Shown: one piece after another, positions 26,067 through 34,568 of the stretch
Layout of the letters: each line of letters opens with the position of its first letter
How positions within the stretch are numbered: the stretch's first letter is position 1
Source: Fictibacillus nanhaiensis
GTDB lineage: Bacteria > Bacillota > Bacilli > Bacillales > Fictibacillaceae
Assembly (NCBI RefSeq): GCF_019801215.1
Contig: NZ_JAHVJO010000001.1
Location: 1,364,001-1,428,000 of the forward strand
Length of the DNA stretch: 64,000 nt
Reading direction: 5' to 3'
Made by a program: the position numbers and the translations under genes
The notes under the pieces: model-generated
The model's input: the letters and a program-made list of their open reading frames with translations, nothing else
Database searches by the model: none
What the model was told of the DNA's origin: nothing

Positions 26067-27581
26067 TTAATGTTTTGCTTCCGTTTGAAGCGATTGTTTT
26101 TTCTTTCCAAACTGTTGAATGTGATGATCTGTAAGTGCCACGTGCACCACTTTCATTTCTGTGTAAAATTCAAACGCATAATGTCCGCCTTCACGTCCAA
26201 TTCCAGAGTTTTTGGATCCACCGAACGGAATCCGCAGATCACGTACGTTTTGGGAATTGACCCAGAGCATTCCGGCATCAACAGAGTTTGCAACACGCAA
26301 TCCTTTTTTCATATCGTTCGTCCACACATATCCTGCCAGACCATACTTAATGTCGTTTGCATAATCGATAACTTCTTCTTCATCTGTAAACGACATCACG
26401 GAAAGAACAGGGCCAAAGATCTCTTCTTGGGCAACAGTCATATCGTTCTTTACATGTAATAAAAGAGTAGGAGCTACAAAGTTTCCTTTTTTGTGAGAGT
26501 CAGAGAGTGTTTGACTATATACTTCTGCACCCTCGTTTTCTGCAATCTGTAAATATCGCTTCACATTTTCATAGTGTTCTGTATGAATTAACGGACCAAC
26601 TTCTGTATCAGGATCTGATGGATCACCGACAATAATGTTGTCCACTCTTTCTTTTAAACGAGCAACAAACTCCTCTTTAATCGATTCCTGAACAAACAAA
26701 CGTGAATTAGCCGTACATCTTTCTCCATTAAACGAAAAGATTCCCCATACACAAGCATCCAGTGCTCGTTCCATATCACAATCATCAAATACGATAATTG
26801 GAGATTTCCCGCCGAGCTCCATGGAAAACCGTTTTAGCGAAGCGGCTCCGTTTCTCATAATCTCAGAACCTGTCTTTGTTTCTCCTGTAAATGAGATCAA
26901 TTGAACGTCTGGATGTGCAACAAGTGAAGCACCTGCTGTTTCTCCAAATCCATGAACGACGTTAAAGACACCGTTTGGCAAACCGGCTTCATCAACTAGT
27001 TCTGCTAGTTTGTTAGCTGTAAGCGGGGACCATTCTGCCGGCTTTAAGATGACCGTGTTTCCTGTAGCAAGAGCAGGAGCGATTTTCCACGTTTCAAGCA
27101 TGAACGGTGCGTTCCAAGGTGTGATGAGTCCTGCGACCCCGACTGGCTTTTGAATCGTGTAGTTCATAAACTCATCATCAACATGGTATGCTTCACCAGA
27201 CATACGGTTTTTTACCATTTCCGCATAAAAGCGGAAGTTATCAGCCGCACGCCCTACCATTTTTCTCGTTTGCGCGATTGGCAGTCCCGTATCATAAGAC
27301 TCCAACAAGGCGATTTCTTCAATATCGCGGTCAATTAGTTCTGCAATTTTATAGATATACTGAAGGCGTTTTTCCTGCTTCATTTTGCCCCATGGACCTT
27401 CTTTAAACGCTTTTTTGGCAGCTTTGGCAGCAGCATTTATATCTTCTTTCGTTCCTTCACTAACCGTGTTTATTTTTTCATTCGTAAAAGGGTTTACGTT
27501 AACGAAGGATTCGCCAAGATGACCCGAAACGAACTGGCCGTTCATATAATGAGAGATCGTTTCTTTAACTTCTGGTTTCAT
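26067..27581 (-). CDS. hpaE: 5-carboxymethyl-2-hydroxymuconate semialdehyde dehydrogenase (HpaE)
   Basis: A 504-residue NAD-dependent aldehyde dehydrogenase, the third step of homoprotocatechuate meta-cleavage. Cofactor site WNAPFMLETWKIAPAL and FTGETKTGSEIM, general base Glu in SMELGGKSPII, and catalytic Cys in FNGERCTANSRL are all present. The ATG at 27581 follows AGGAGGGAAGGAAC; the longer open frame is spurious. It overlaps the upstream hpaG end by 17 bases, so translation is coupled. Confidence 0.94.
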   Translation of the reverse strand: MKPEVKETISHYMNGQFVSGHLGESFVNVNPFTNEKINTVSEGTKEDINAAAKAAKKAFKEGPWGKMKQEKRLQYIYKIAELIDRDIEEIALLESYDTGLPIAQTRKMVGRAADNFRFYAEMVKNRMSGEAYHVDDEFMNYTIQKPVGVAGLITPWNAPFMLETWKIAPALATGNTVILKPAEWSPLTANKLAELVDEAGLPNGVFNVVHGFGETAGASLVAHPDVQLISFTGETKTGSEIMRNGAASLKRFSMELGGKSPIIVFDDCDMERALDACVWGIFSFNGERCTANSRLFVQESIKEEFVARLKERVDNIIVGDPSDPDTEVGPLIHTEHYENVKRYLQIAENEGAEVYSQTLSDSHKKGNFVAPTLLLHVKNDMTVAQEEIFGPVLSVMSFTDEEEVIDYANDIKYGLAGYVWTNDMKKGLRVANSVDAGMLWVNSQNVRDLRIPFGGSKNSGIGREGGHYAFEFYTEMKVVHVALTDHHIQQFGKKKQSLQTEAKH

Positions 27582-28356
27582 GTTCCTTCCCTCCTGTTGA
27601 TACCTTTTCTGTACGTCCATCCACAATCTTGTTTTCTAAAACACCAAGATAATCGATCTCCAAGCGAACAACATCACCTGGATGCACGTGTGAAATGCCT
27701 TTAGGTGTTCCAGTCCAGATGACATCGTTTGGTTCAAGCGTCATAAAAGAAGAGACGAACTCGATGATTTCAGGTATGGAGTACATAAGGTCCTTCGTGT
27801 TGCCTTGCTGCCTTAACTCGCCATTTACATACGTACGCAGTTCAAGATTGGTTGGGTCTTTAATATCAGCTGCATCGACATAATAAGGCCCCATCGGACC
27901 AAACGTGTCGTGCCCCTTCGCACGAACAGGCGGACGGTACCAGTTGTTTACAAAGTCACGAACGGTCACATCATTTGCAATTGTGTAACCGCTTACATAT
28001 TCCATCGCATTTTCTGCTTTAATGTTTTTGCCTTCTTTACCGATAACAACCGCTAATTCATTTTCATAATGCATATACGTTGCTCCGTCTGGATAGAACA
28101 CTTGCCCTTTATGACCGACTAAAGATGAGTTTGGTTTTATAAAGAGTACCGGTTCAGCTGGTTTCTCAAGACCTAGCTCATCTGCATGGTCTGCATAATT
28201 CAACGCTAGGCCAATCATCTTGTTTGGCTGAAAAGGCGGCAGCCATGTTTCGATTTCGCTAACCTTTGCTGTTTTACCAGATGTAAATGTAATGATGTTA
28301 TCTTTTACCGTTCCTTTTTGTTCTCTGCCTTCGAAAATAACTCTAGCATGTTTCAT
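27565..28356 (-). CDS. hpaG: HpaG-type decarboxylase/isomerase (FAH family)
   Basis: A 263-residue fumarylacetoacetate hydrolase-fold enzyme. It should decarboxylate 5-oxopent-3-ene-1,2,5-tricarboxylate and isomerise the product. The metal-binding acids are in MHYENELAVVIGK, and the family signature continues with GYTIANDVTVRDF and WTGTPKGISHVHPGD. E. coli HpaG is a fusion of two such domains, while this protein has one. The start codon follows the upstream stop directly (TAGATG), with GGGAGTGA in the end of the upstream gene. Confidence 0.88.
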   Translation of the reverse strand: MKHARVIFEGREQKGTVKDNIITFTSGKTAKVSEIETWLPPFQPNKMIGLALNYADHADELGLEKPAEPVLFIKPNSSLVGHKGQVFYPDGATYMHYENELAVVIGKEGKNIKAENAMEYVSGYTIANDVTVRDFVNNWYRPPVRAKGHDTFGPMGPYYVDAADIKDPTNLELRTYVNGELRQQGNTKDLMYSIPEIIEFVSSFMTLEPNDVIWTGTPKGISHVHPGDVVRLEIDYLGVLENKIVDGRTEKVSTGGKEHETRS

Positions 28357-29280
28357 CTAAGCTTCACTCCCTATTTTTTCTACTAGTCCATAGTCTGCTA
28401 AAACACTTCTAATTTCCATCTGTAAGGATTCTGACGGCAAATCCATTGGCATTCTCAGTTTCGGGTTAATTTTTCCCATCATGCCAAGAGCTGCTTTTAA
28501 AGGAGCAGGGTTTGTATCTTTAAACAAAACATCATTTAATGGCATGAGATCGTAATGAAGATCAAGGGCTTCTTTTACATTTCCAGAATCCCACGCGTTA
28601 TAGACTTCTGCCACTTTTGACGGAAGGACGTTTGCCGTTGCTGATATGTAACCTGCACCGCCAATGGCTAACATCGGATAACAAAGCAGTTCGATACCAG
28701 AATATAATAAAAAGTCACGTCCACAGTTCAGCAGCACACGATTAATGTGTTCGAAATCTTTGTTCGATTCTTTAACTCCGATAATGTTGGAACAATCTTC
28801 ATTTAGGCGGGCAAGTGTTTTCACCTCAAGATTTACCGCGGTTCGTCCAGGAATGTTATAGATAATTAGTGGGATATCTACACTATCAGCGATCGTTTTG
28901 AAGTGTTTGTATAAGGCATGCTGTGAAGGCTTGTTGTAGTAAGGAACGATGACCATTGCGGCATCTGCTCCCATTTCTTGAGCGAGTTTTGTTAAGTGAA
29001 GGGATTCTTGATGGTTTGTCGAGCCTGTTCCGGGTACGATTGGAACTCTTTTGTTCACAGCTTTTATCGCTGTTTCCATTACCTTCTCGCGTTCATTTAA
29101 TGTTAACGAGGACGGCTCTCCTGTTGTTCCCGTTACTGAAATTCCATGACTGCCGGATTGAATATGCCAATCGATTAATCTTTTAAGTGTATCCAGATCG
29201 AGTGACTCATCCTCGTGGAATGGAGTAATAATGGGAGCAATCGATCCACGAAGAGTTCGTTTAGCTTCTTCTACGTTCAT
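28357..29280 (-). CDS. DapA-family aldolase of the 4-hydroxyphenylacetate operon
   Basis: A 307-residue class I aldolase of the dihydrodipicolinate synthase family. The Schiff-base Lys170 is in IIGVKESNKDFE, Tyr141 in IIYNIPGRTAVN and the GTTGE motif at 51-55. DapA proper acts in lysine synthesis, but the place in this operon suggests the last step, cleavage of 4-hydroxy-2-oxoheptanedioate into pyruvate and succinic semialdehyde, which E. coli does with the unrelated class II HpaI. That reassignment is inference from context. It sits between the regulator and hpaG, and is translationally coupled on both sides. Confidence 0.85.
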   Translation of the reverse strand: MNVEEAKRTLRGSIAPIITPFHEDESLDLDTLKRLIDWHIQSGSHGISVTGTTGEPSSLTLNEREKVMETAIKAVNKRVPIVPGTGSTNHQESLHLTKLAQEMGADAAMVIVPYYNKPSQHALYKHFKTIADSVDIPLIIYNIPGRTAVNLEVKTLARLNEDCSNIIGVKESNKDFEHINRVLLNCGRDFLLYSGIELLCYPMLAIGGAGYISATANVLPSKVAEVYNAWDSGNVKEALDLHYDLMPLNDVLFKDTNPAPLKAALGMMGKINPKLRMPMDLPSESLQMEIRSVLADYGLVEKIGSEA

Positions 29281-29281
29281 T

Positions 29282-29956
29282 TTAGGTCATCTCCTTTTTT
29301 TGGCTTGCTTGTTCCTCTAAAAAAGCTTTTAGCGTATTCATTTTATGGTTTCTGGCAAATGACTCAATCTTTTGTGCTTCTTCTCTTTTTTCCAGCATTT
29401 CAATGAGCAGATAATGTTCGGCAATCGATTGCTTCATACGAGAAGGGTTCATAGTCGACTCACTTTTCCGAACGGTACTAAGCCTTTCCCAAGTATCTTG
29501 AATTTGTTCCATTAAAAATTGGTTTCTGCAATATTTGTACGTTAGCTTGTGGAATTCTTTGTTGTAGTTGGAGAAGAGAGAAAAATCTAGCGATTGAAGT
29601 GCATCTTCCATAAGTTGTGTATACGCTCTTAAACTTTTTAGTTTTTCATGAGGAAAATGGATAGATGATTCTGCTGTCGCAAAACCTTCCAATACTGCTA
29701 AAACAGACAATGTTTCCAAATATGCTTCTTCATCGAAGGGGGTGACTATCGCTCCCGAGTAGGGTTTAAATGAAATAAGAGAATCTGATTCCAACTGCCG
29801 GATTGCTTCACGAACCGGAATAGCACTTGTATGAAGCTCTCGTGCTAATTGGTCAATCACAAGCTTGTGACCTGGCGGATATCTTCCATCTAAAATGCGG
29901 GAACGGATGATCTTATAAGCATATTGCTGTTTATTGAGCTTGTGTGATGTATTCAT
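29282..29956 (-). CDS. GntR-family (FCD) regulator of the 4-hydroxyphenylacetate operon
   Basis: A 224-residue regulator: winged helix at 10-75 (YKIIRSRILDGRYPPG, then LARELHTSAIPVREAIRQLE) and an all-helical FCD ligand domain after it, with likely metal-binding His near NYNKEFHKLTYKY and in IAEHYLLIEMLE. It is the first gene of a six-gene unit (gntR, aldolase, hpaG, hpaE, hpaB, hpaD) with overlaps or gaps under 15 bases. A perfect 16-base palindrome in its leader is the likely operator, implying autoregulation. The inducer is probably 4-hydroxyphenylacetate or an intermediate. Confidence 0.88.
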   Translation of the reverse strand: MNTSHKLNKQQYAYKIIRSRILDGRYPPGHKLVIDQLARELHTSAIPVREAIRQLESDSLISFKPYSGAIVTPFDEEAYLETLSVLAVLEGFATAESSIHFPHEKLKSLRAYTQLMEDALQSLDFSLFSNYNKEFHKLTYKYCRNQFLMEQIQDTWERLSTVRKSESTMNPSRMKQSIAEHYLLIEMLEKREEAQKIESFARNHKMNTLKAFLEEQASQKKEMT

Positions 29957-29973
29957 ACCATTATGTTAATCCC

Positions 29974-30021
29974 AAATCATATATGATTTCAAGTTTATTT
30001 TCAGAAAAATCATATATTATA
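29974..30021 (-). promoter_or_regulatory. Operator and promoter of the 4-hydroxyphenylacetate operon
   Basis: AAATCATATATGATTT (29974-29989) is a perfect palindrome. A second partial copy, AAATCATATAT, begins 33 bases away at 30007, about three helical turns. The minus-strand -10 TATAAT (30016-30021) overlaps the second copy; no strong -35 is seen. Two phased sites across a promoter fit cooperative repression by the GntR/FCD dimer. Confidence 0.65.
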
Positions 30022-30167
30022 GTTAATTTAGTAACATAGTATTGATTTCTGTGTGTCACCTTCTCCTTAGTAGTAAAAAGGTCATATTAAACGTATTAGA
30101 AGTTTACATATGTAGTAAGAATAAGCTATTCTATTCATATAGATTGTGTATAAAGGGGTAATCACCC

Positions 30168-30458
30168 ATGAATGTAAAAAATGCAATGGAAATACTTGTT
30201 GAGGAAGCATTACGAAATTACTGGGGACAGCTTCAGCTTCCTTGCAAATGTGAGATTTGTAAAGCAGACGTATTTGCCATTACACTTAACAATTTGCCTC
30301 CCCGCTATGTTTCAAATGAAGATGGCTATGCATATGTCAAAGCTCAAAACTTTGATGACCAATCACGGGTAAATATTCTTAACCAGATCGTTAAGGCAAC
30401 CGGCATTGTAGCAACACGCCCTTCACACGAATTAAAGCCATCCTCCACCCACGAGTGA
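30168..30458 (+). CDS. comFB: ComFB-family protein
   Basis: A 96-residue late-competence-type protein. The cysteine cluster CKCEICKADVFAITLNNLPP (residues 28-47) and RYVSNEDGYAYVKAQ are family hallmarks. It is encoded alone, not between comFA and comFC. Members of this family have lately been reported to bind cyclic dinucleotides (recalled, not checked here), which would fit the c-di-GMP genes at both ends of the window. The ATG follows AAAGGGGTAATCACCC. Confidence 0.88.
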   Translation: MNVKNAMEILVEEALRNYWGQLQLPCKCEICKADVFAITLNNLPPRYVSNEDGYAYVKAQNFDDQSRVNILNQIVKATGIVATRPSHELKPSSTHE

Positions 30459-30474
30459 AAGATGGTTTTTTCTT
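30437..30474 (+). terminator. Terminator after comFB
   Basis: CCATC ... CAC / GTG ... GATGG hairpin overlapping the stop codon, followed by TTTTTTCTTTT. Confidence 0.65.
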
Positions 30475-30677
30475 TTGGCTTTCTTCAAACAGATTGTTGC
30501 TAATGGTTTTTTTATTATCTCTTTATTCCTATTTTTCTGAATGTTGCCTTGCGAGCGCAACACCCAATATGATATATTTGGGACAACCAATCAAGGACTG
30601 GATTTCGTCTTATTAAAGAGTTTGAAAGTTGTTTGGTAATATGGCACAATTGTGCAATTGTTCTAGGAGGCATTCAC

Positions 30678-30878
30678 ATGCAAACAGGTAAAGTAAAATG
30701 GTTTAACGCAGAAAAAGGATTTGGCTTCATCGAAGTAGAAGGTGGAGAAGATGTATTCGTTCACTTTTCTGCTATCCAATCTGAAGGATTCAAAACACTT
30801 GAAGAAGGTCAAGATGTTGAATTCGAAATCGTTGACGGAGCACGCGGACCACAAGCGGCTAACGTAACTACAAAATAA
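30678..30878 (+). CDS. Cold shock protein (CspB/CspD type)
   Basis: A 66-residue OB-fold RNA chaperone. RNP1 is KGFGFIEV (about 15-22) and RNP2 is DVFVHFSAI (about 26-34). The ATG at 30678 has AGGAGG seven bases before it. The 200-base leader between comFB and this gene is long enough for the structured 5' end that csp messages often carry, but I see no clear cold-box. A strong terminator follows. Confidence 0.95.
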   Translation: MQTGKVKWFNAEKGFGFIEVEGGEDVFVHFSAIQSEGFKTLEEGQDVEFEIVDGARGPQAANVTTK

Positions 30879-30893
30879 ACAGAAACCATATAT

Positions 30894-30930
30894 AGAACCG
30901 GCATCTTTTGCCGGTTCTTTTCTTTTTACT
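30894..30930 (+). terminator. Terminator after the cold shock gene
   Basis: AGAACCGGCA pairs perfectly with TGCCGGTTCT, 5-base loop, followed by TTTCTTTTT. Confidence 0.9.
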
Positions 30931-31046
30931 GTGAAGCTCTTTTTTAATGCGAAATTATGGATATTTAAATCTCATACGAACATTTAATAATTCTAATTAA
31001 AAAAAGACATACCTATCCTTTCACTTTTTAAACTCTTTATATAATC

Positions 31047-31083
31047 ATTATCAAAAAAAGAAGAGGCTCCTCTAATGGAACCT
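31047..31083 (-). terminator. Terminator after the 47-residue protein gene
   Basis: GAGGTTCC pairs with GGAGCCTC (one G-T pair), then TTCTTTTTTT on the minus strand, directly after the stop codon. Confidence 0.7.
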
Positions 31084-31227
31084 CTACTCTTTGAACGACA
31101 TCTTTGATTTATAGTTTTCTATTTTACCGAGTATATCTGCCTTATCTTCCTTTGAAAATATGCCTAATTTATGAAGGATTAGCGTATATTGCTGCAGTTT
31201 AAACAAAGAGCTTTCTCTGTACCACAT
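31084..31227 (-). CDS. Small basic protein of unknown function (47 residues)
   Basis: A short gene below the usual length cut-off. The protein begins MWYRESSLFKLQQYTLILHK and ends KSKMSFKE, helical and lysine-rich, without a signal peptide. GGGTGA lies five bases before the ATG and a terminator follows the stop, so it is probably expressed. It recalls the many short helical phosphorelay or sporulation inhibitors in size only; I do not recognise it. Confidence 0.55.
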   Translation of the reverse strand: MWYRESSLFKLQQYTLILHKLGIFSKEDKADILGKIENYKSKMSFKE

Positions 31228-31335
31228 GGCTATCACCCATCTTTCCTTAAGGAAACTTTTTTATCCTTTGTAAATATTATATGCCATATGCTACATTTAT
31301 GATTCTTTTTATGTCTCATTTTTTTCTTAATTGAT

Positions 31336-31905
31336 TTAGTTTTCCACCTTTTCTATGTATTGTTCTGAGATCAAAATATCATCATCCGTCAAAATAAATT
31401 TATGTGTGCGCAATAAGGTTAACCTAAGAGATTCAGGCATTCGCTCTTCTTCGTATGCACACATGACAACCAGATTCAAATCTGAAACGAGCTGGTCAAC
31501 TCCTCTTTCCAATTCTTCGACAATGGCCAAAGGGCCGTCAATGGTACTCCATTCTACATGTGTCCATGTACGGAACGTAATATTGTTCTCTCTGTATGGC
31601 TTTATCGTATTATTAATGTGTTCAAAAATGGCTGGGGGATGATAGCTGCCGCTCGAAAAATAAAAATCAAAATTATTGATTCTGTGTATTTTATCCATTT
31701 CGTTTTTGGTAAGATATTTTTTAAGCTCACGAAGCAAATGAGGTAACATCCGTTCATTCTCAATGAGGATAATGCTATCCCCCGCTTTAATCCCAGCAAG
31801 GATGTAAGCAACTGTGTTTCGAATATAATTCTGCATTCCTCGATATGAATAAAATAAATGGGCATTTTTTTGATTTTTCAGTAGTTGGTTTATTTTCGTT
31901 TGCAA
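31336..31905 (-). CDS. MEDS-domain protein
   Basis: A 189-residue protein almost wholly made of a MEDS (DcmR-type sensory) domain: NAHLFYSYRGMQNYIRNTV, then YILAGIKAGDSIILIENERM, and later FRTWTHVEWSTIDG and LNLVVMCAYEEERMPES. Such domains sense ligands or partner with histidine kinases and anti-sigma networks; here it has no output domain. The TTG start is nine bases after AGGGGG. It is monocistronic. Family assignment is good, role unknown. Confidence 0.8.
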   Translation of the reverse strand: MQTKINQLLKNQKNAHLFYSYRGMQNYIRNTVAYILAGIKAGDSIILIENERMLPHLLRELKKYLTKNEMDKIHRINNFDFYFSSGSYHPPAIFEHINNTIKPYRENNITFRTWTHVEWSTIDGPLAIVEELERGVDQLVSDLNLVVMCAYEEERMPESLRLTLLRTHKFILTDDDILISEQYIEKVEN

Positions 31906-31978
31906 GATAATAACCCCCTAAATTAATGATTCTTATTGATATAAAATACTTTCTTTATCAAGAAGATAAAACCTGCAA

Positions 31979-32026
31979 AAAAAGAAGAACGACACCAAAA
32001 GAATGATAACTTTTGGGTCGCTCTAT
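31979..32026 (-). terminator. Terminator after the lipoprotein gene
   Basis: GAGCGAC-CCAAAAG pairs with CTTTTGG-GTCGTTC across an 8-base loop, followed by a T-rich tract on the minus strand. Confidence 0.65.
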
Positions 32027-32027
32027 G

Positions 32028-32894
32028 TTAATTTTTTTGCAAGGTGGCCAGCATTGCCCAAACAGCTTGCTCCCACTCTACACTTTTTTCATGCTGAGGA
32101 AGATTGATCGTATATTTCATCATATCCCCGCTCTTTAACTCTTGAATGACAATGTATTTCTTAAATGAATCTTTTGAGGCGGTAAGGAACAAGGAAGTAT
32201 TCTTAAACGCCGGACCTGCCGTTTCGCTGCCATCGACTTCTTTCACTTTCCCAATGGCGCTTAATTCTTCATTAGCCCATTTCTTTAAATCATCCAATGA
32301 GGCATCAGGTGAGAGTGGCTCAATTCTTACGAACGTTTCAGCAAATGCTGAAGCGAACAATAGATCCTTTCGCGGCTCTTCAGCTGTAAACTCAAAGTCT
32401 TCTACTTTGTAAAAATAATAATCTTGCTCACTCTCTGTTAAGGAAGCTTCTTTTTCTATCATACTGTCATTAACCATAAATTGAAGCAATTTAGTTGTGA
32501 GTTTTTCATTAGTGTCAGAATCAGCCGCTGTAATGTTTTCAAGCACCCATTGTTCGTTTTCATTTTTTTTATAAACGATGGACACTTTCGCACCGTCTTC
32601 TAACCCTGCTACCGTTTCACGCACATCATCGGTTAAGCGTAGAACGAGCGTTTCGCCTCCTGCTTGGACTTCAATTGAATTGCTGTCAACCTGTCCAACA
32701 TAAATTCCTTCTTCTTCAATAGAAGTGATTTCCTCAGTTGGGGGTTCACTTTTTTGATCCTTTTGTTGTTGGGCGGATTCCCCTGTTTTCTCTACAGGCG
32801 CGTTTGATTTTAATTCCTCCCCTTCACTGCTGCAAGCTGAAAGGATTACCGCAAGGGCAAGGATGTAACTCGTTAGCCAAGTCTTTTTTGTCAT
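32028..32894 (-). CDS. Lipoprotein of unknown function
   Basis: A 288-residue exported lipoprotein: lipobox LSAC with Cys21, then an acidic, Gln/Glu-rich linker to about residue 60, a small beta domain (YVGQVDSNSIEVQAGGETLV) and a C-terminal alpha/beta part (residues 125-288). No known catalytic motif. It is followed by a terminator and stands divergent to the chemoreceptor gene. Confidence 0.7.
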   Translation of the reverse strand: MTKKTWLTSYILALAVILSACSSEGEELKSNAPVEKTGESAQQQKDQKSEPPTEEITSIEEEGIYVGQVDSNSIEVQAGGETLVLRLTDDVRETVAGLEDGAKVSIVYKKNENEQWVLENITAADSDTNEKLTTKLLQFMVNDSMIEKEASLTESEQDYYFYKVEDFEFTAEEPRKDLLFASAFAETFVRIEPLSPDASLDDLKKWANEELSAIGKVKEVDGSETAGPAFKNTSLFLTASKDSFKKYIVIQELKSGDMMKYTINLPQHEKSVEWEQAVWAMLATLQKN

Positions 32895-32957
32895 GTCTGA
32901 TCACCTCATAAGTTTAGACGCTTCAATAAAAAATGTTACAAACTGGCAATTTCATCT

Positions 32958-32984
32958 TTAATTCTATAAGAAGACTGTCGATAT
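32958..32984 (+). promoter_or_regulatory. Candidate SigD promoter of the chemoreceptor gene
   Basis: TTAA (32958-32961), a 15-base spacer and GTCGATAT (32977-32984) match the flagellar consensus TAAA-N15-GCCGATAT at 10 of 12 positions, about 40 bases before the TTG start. SigD control is usual for Bacillus chemotaxis receptors. Confidence 0.55.
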
Positions 32985-33026
32985 AAAGGACAGCACTTAT
33001 CTATTCTAAAACGGAGATGAATAAAT

Positions 33027-34502
33027 TTGAATCCATCATTTGCCTCAAATTTACAAACGAATAAGCTGGTAGCCAAAATGCTGTGGGGAATGTATTTTCT
33101 TGGACTAGGAAGTACATACGCTAGTACAAAAACAATTAATAGTGTTATGTTGTACGGAATATCTGGGTTGATCATCCTTCTCTCACTTACTGTTTGGGCA
33201 TACCGGAAATGGGCTCCTCATGCTGTGCAATATTTTGTCGTAACCGGTCTAACGATCTTAACTGTCATCATGGCCCACTCTAATCCAAAGATCTCAACCT
33301 ATTTAATGACTTATGTATGTCTTGCGGTCATTACGTTATACCATAATTACTTTTCAATCTTACTATCGGGTATAAGCGGAATAGTTTTAACGAATTTTTT
33401 CTTTTTTCAATATAAAGATACGATGTTCGCTGGGCAAGATCCAAAGATCATCATATCGTTAAATGTGTTTCTTATTGTGATTACAGGTGCCCTTGTAGCA
33501 CAAGCAAAAATGGGACAGCGCATGCAGGAAAATATATTAAAAGCAGAAAAGCAAGCCGAAAACGACAATGAAAAGCTTCAACATCTGCTTTCAAAAGTAA
33601 AAGAAGCAACAGCAAATCTGCATAACTATAGTCAGACTGTAAAAGAAAATGTGACCAGAACTGGAGAAATCTCTAACACTATTACTTTTGCCTTTACAGA
33701 AGTAGCTAAAGGCGTAGAATCTCAAGCCGTCAGTGTAGGGGGAATGAACGAGTCCGTTACCAATACAAATGATGTGGCAAAAGGATTATTTCAGCATTCT
33801 AGCGATATGAAAAAACTCTCAGAAGAAACCGCACATGTCACGAAGACCGGAGAAACTCAAGTATCTGATCTTACAGCAAAAATGGAAGAAGTAAGCGAAT
33901 TGATGCGTCAAACAAACGCTCTTATGCATGAGCTAAATGATCAAAGCGAATCGATCGAGGACATCTTAACGACGATTGGCGAAATTTCATCTCAAACAAA
34001 CTTACTCGCATTAAATGCAGCGATCGAAGCAGCCCGAGCAGGTGATCAAGGTAGAGGCTTTGCAGTCGTGGCTGATGAAGTTCGCCGATTGGCTGAGGAC
34101 TCACAAAATTCAACCAAACAGATTGCAAGCATCCTCGGAGAGATTCGAAACAAAGCAAAGCAAGCTGCACAATTCGTTGATGGTTCTCAAGGTGTTGTTT
34201 CTTCAAGTCTTGAAGCTACGCAAAAAACAGCGAATAACTTTAGTCAGATTTTACTGAATACCGATCAAGTAGCTAACCAATCTTCACAAGTGCAGGCATT
34301 AATCAATAAGCTATATGAATCAACAGGATATATCGTTGGTGAGATCCAGTCTGTTTCCGGCACAGCTGAAACGTCTAACGGAGCTGTGGAAGAAATACTC
34401 GCTAGTGTCGAAGAACAGCACAGATGTGTGGAAGAAGTTGTGCAGAGTTTCAATCGATTAGAAGCCTTAACTTCTGAGTTGAATGAACTAGTAAAAGAAT
34501 AA
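33027..34502 (+). CDS. Methyl-accepting chemotaxis protein with membrane sensor
   Basis: A 491-residue receptor. The first 165 residues hold about six closely spaced hydrophobic segments and no extracellular ligand domain, so sensing is likely within the membrane. A coiled-coil signalling domain follows; its hairpin tip contains [20 protein letters not shown], then [17 protein letters not shown], the CheA/CheW contact. No classical HAMP domain is evident. The TTG start is six bases after GGAGATGA. A SigD-like promoter precedes it. Confidence 0.9.
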   Translation: MNPSFASNLQTNKLVAKMLWGMYFLGLGSTYASTKTINSVMLYGISGLIILLSLTVWAYRKWAPHAVQYFVVTGLTILTVIMAHSNPKISTYLMTYVCLAVITLYHNYFSILLSGISGIVLTNFFFFQYKDTMFAGQDPKIIISLNVFLIVITGALVAQAKMGQRMQENILKAEKQAENDNEKLQHLLSKVKEATANLHNYSQTVKENVTRTGEISNTITFAFTEVAKGVESQAVSVGGMNESVTNTNDVAKGLFQHSSDMKKLSEETAHVTKTGETQVSDLTAKMEEVSELMRQTNALMHELNDQSESIEDILTTIGEISSQTNLLALNAAIEAARAGDQGRGFAVVADEVRRLAEDSQNSTKQIASILGEIRNKAKQAAQFVDGSQGVVSSSLEATQKTANNFSQILLNTDQVANQSSQVQALINKLYESTGYIVGEIQSVSGTAETSNGAVEEILASVEEQHRCVEEVVQSFNRLEALTSELNELVKE

Positions 34503-34506
34503 TTTA

Positions 34507-34549
34507 GCGGAGTGCCTTTTCAGTTAAAACGGGAGAGGCATTCTTTATT
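34507..34549 (+). terminator. Terminator after the chemoreceptor gene
   Basis: AGTGCCT pairs with AGGCATT around a looped-out middle, followed by CTTTATTTAT; modest strength. Confidence 0.5.
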
Positions 34550-34568
34550 TATATAAGGAGCTGTAAAT

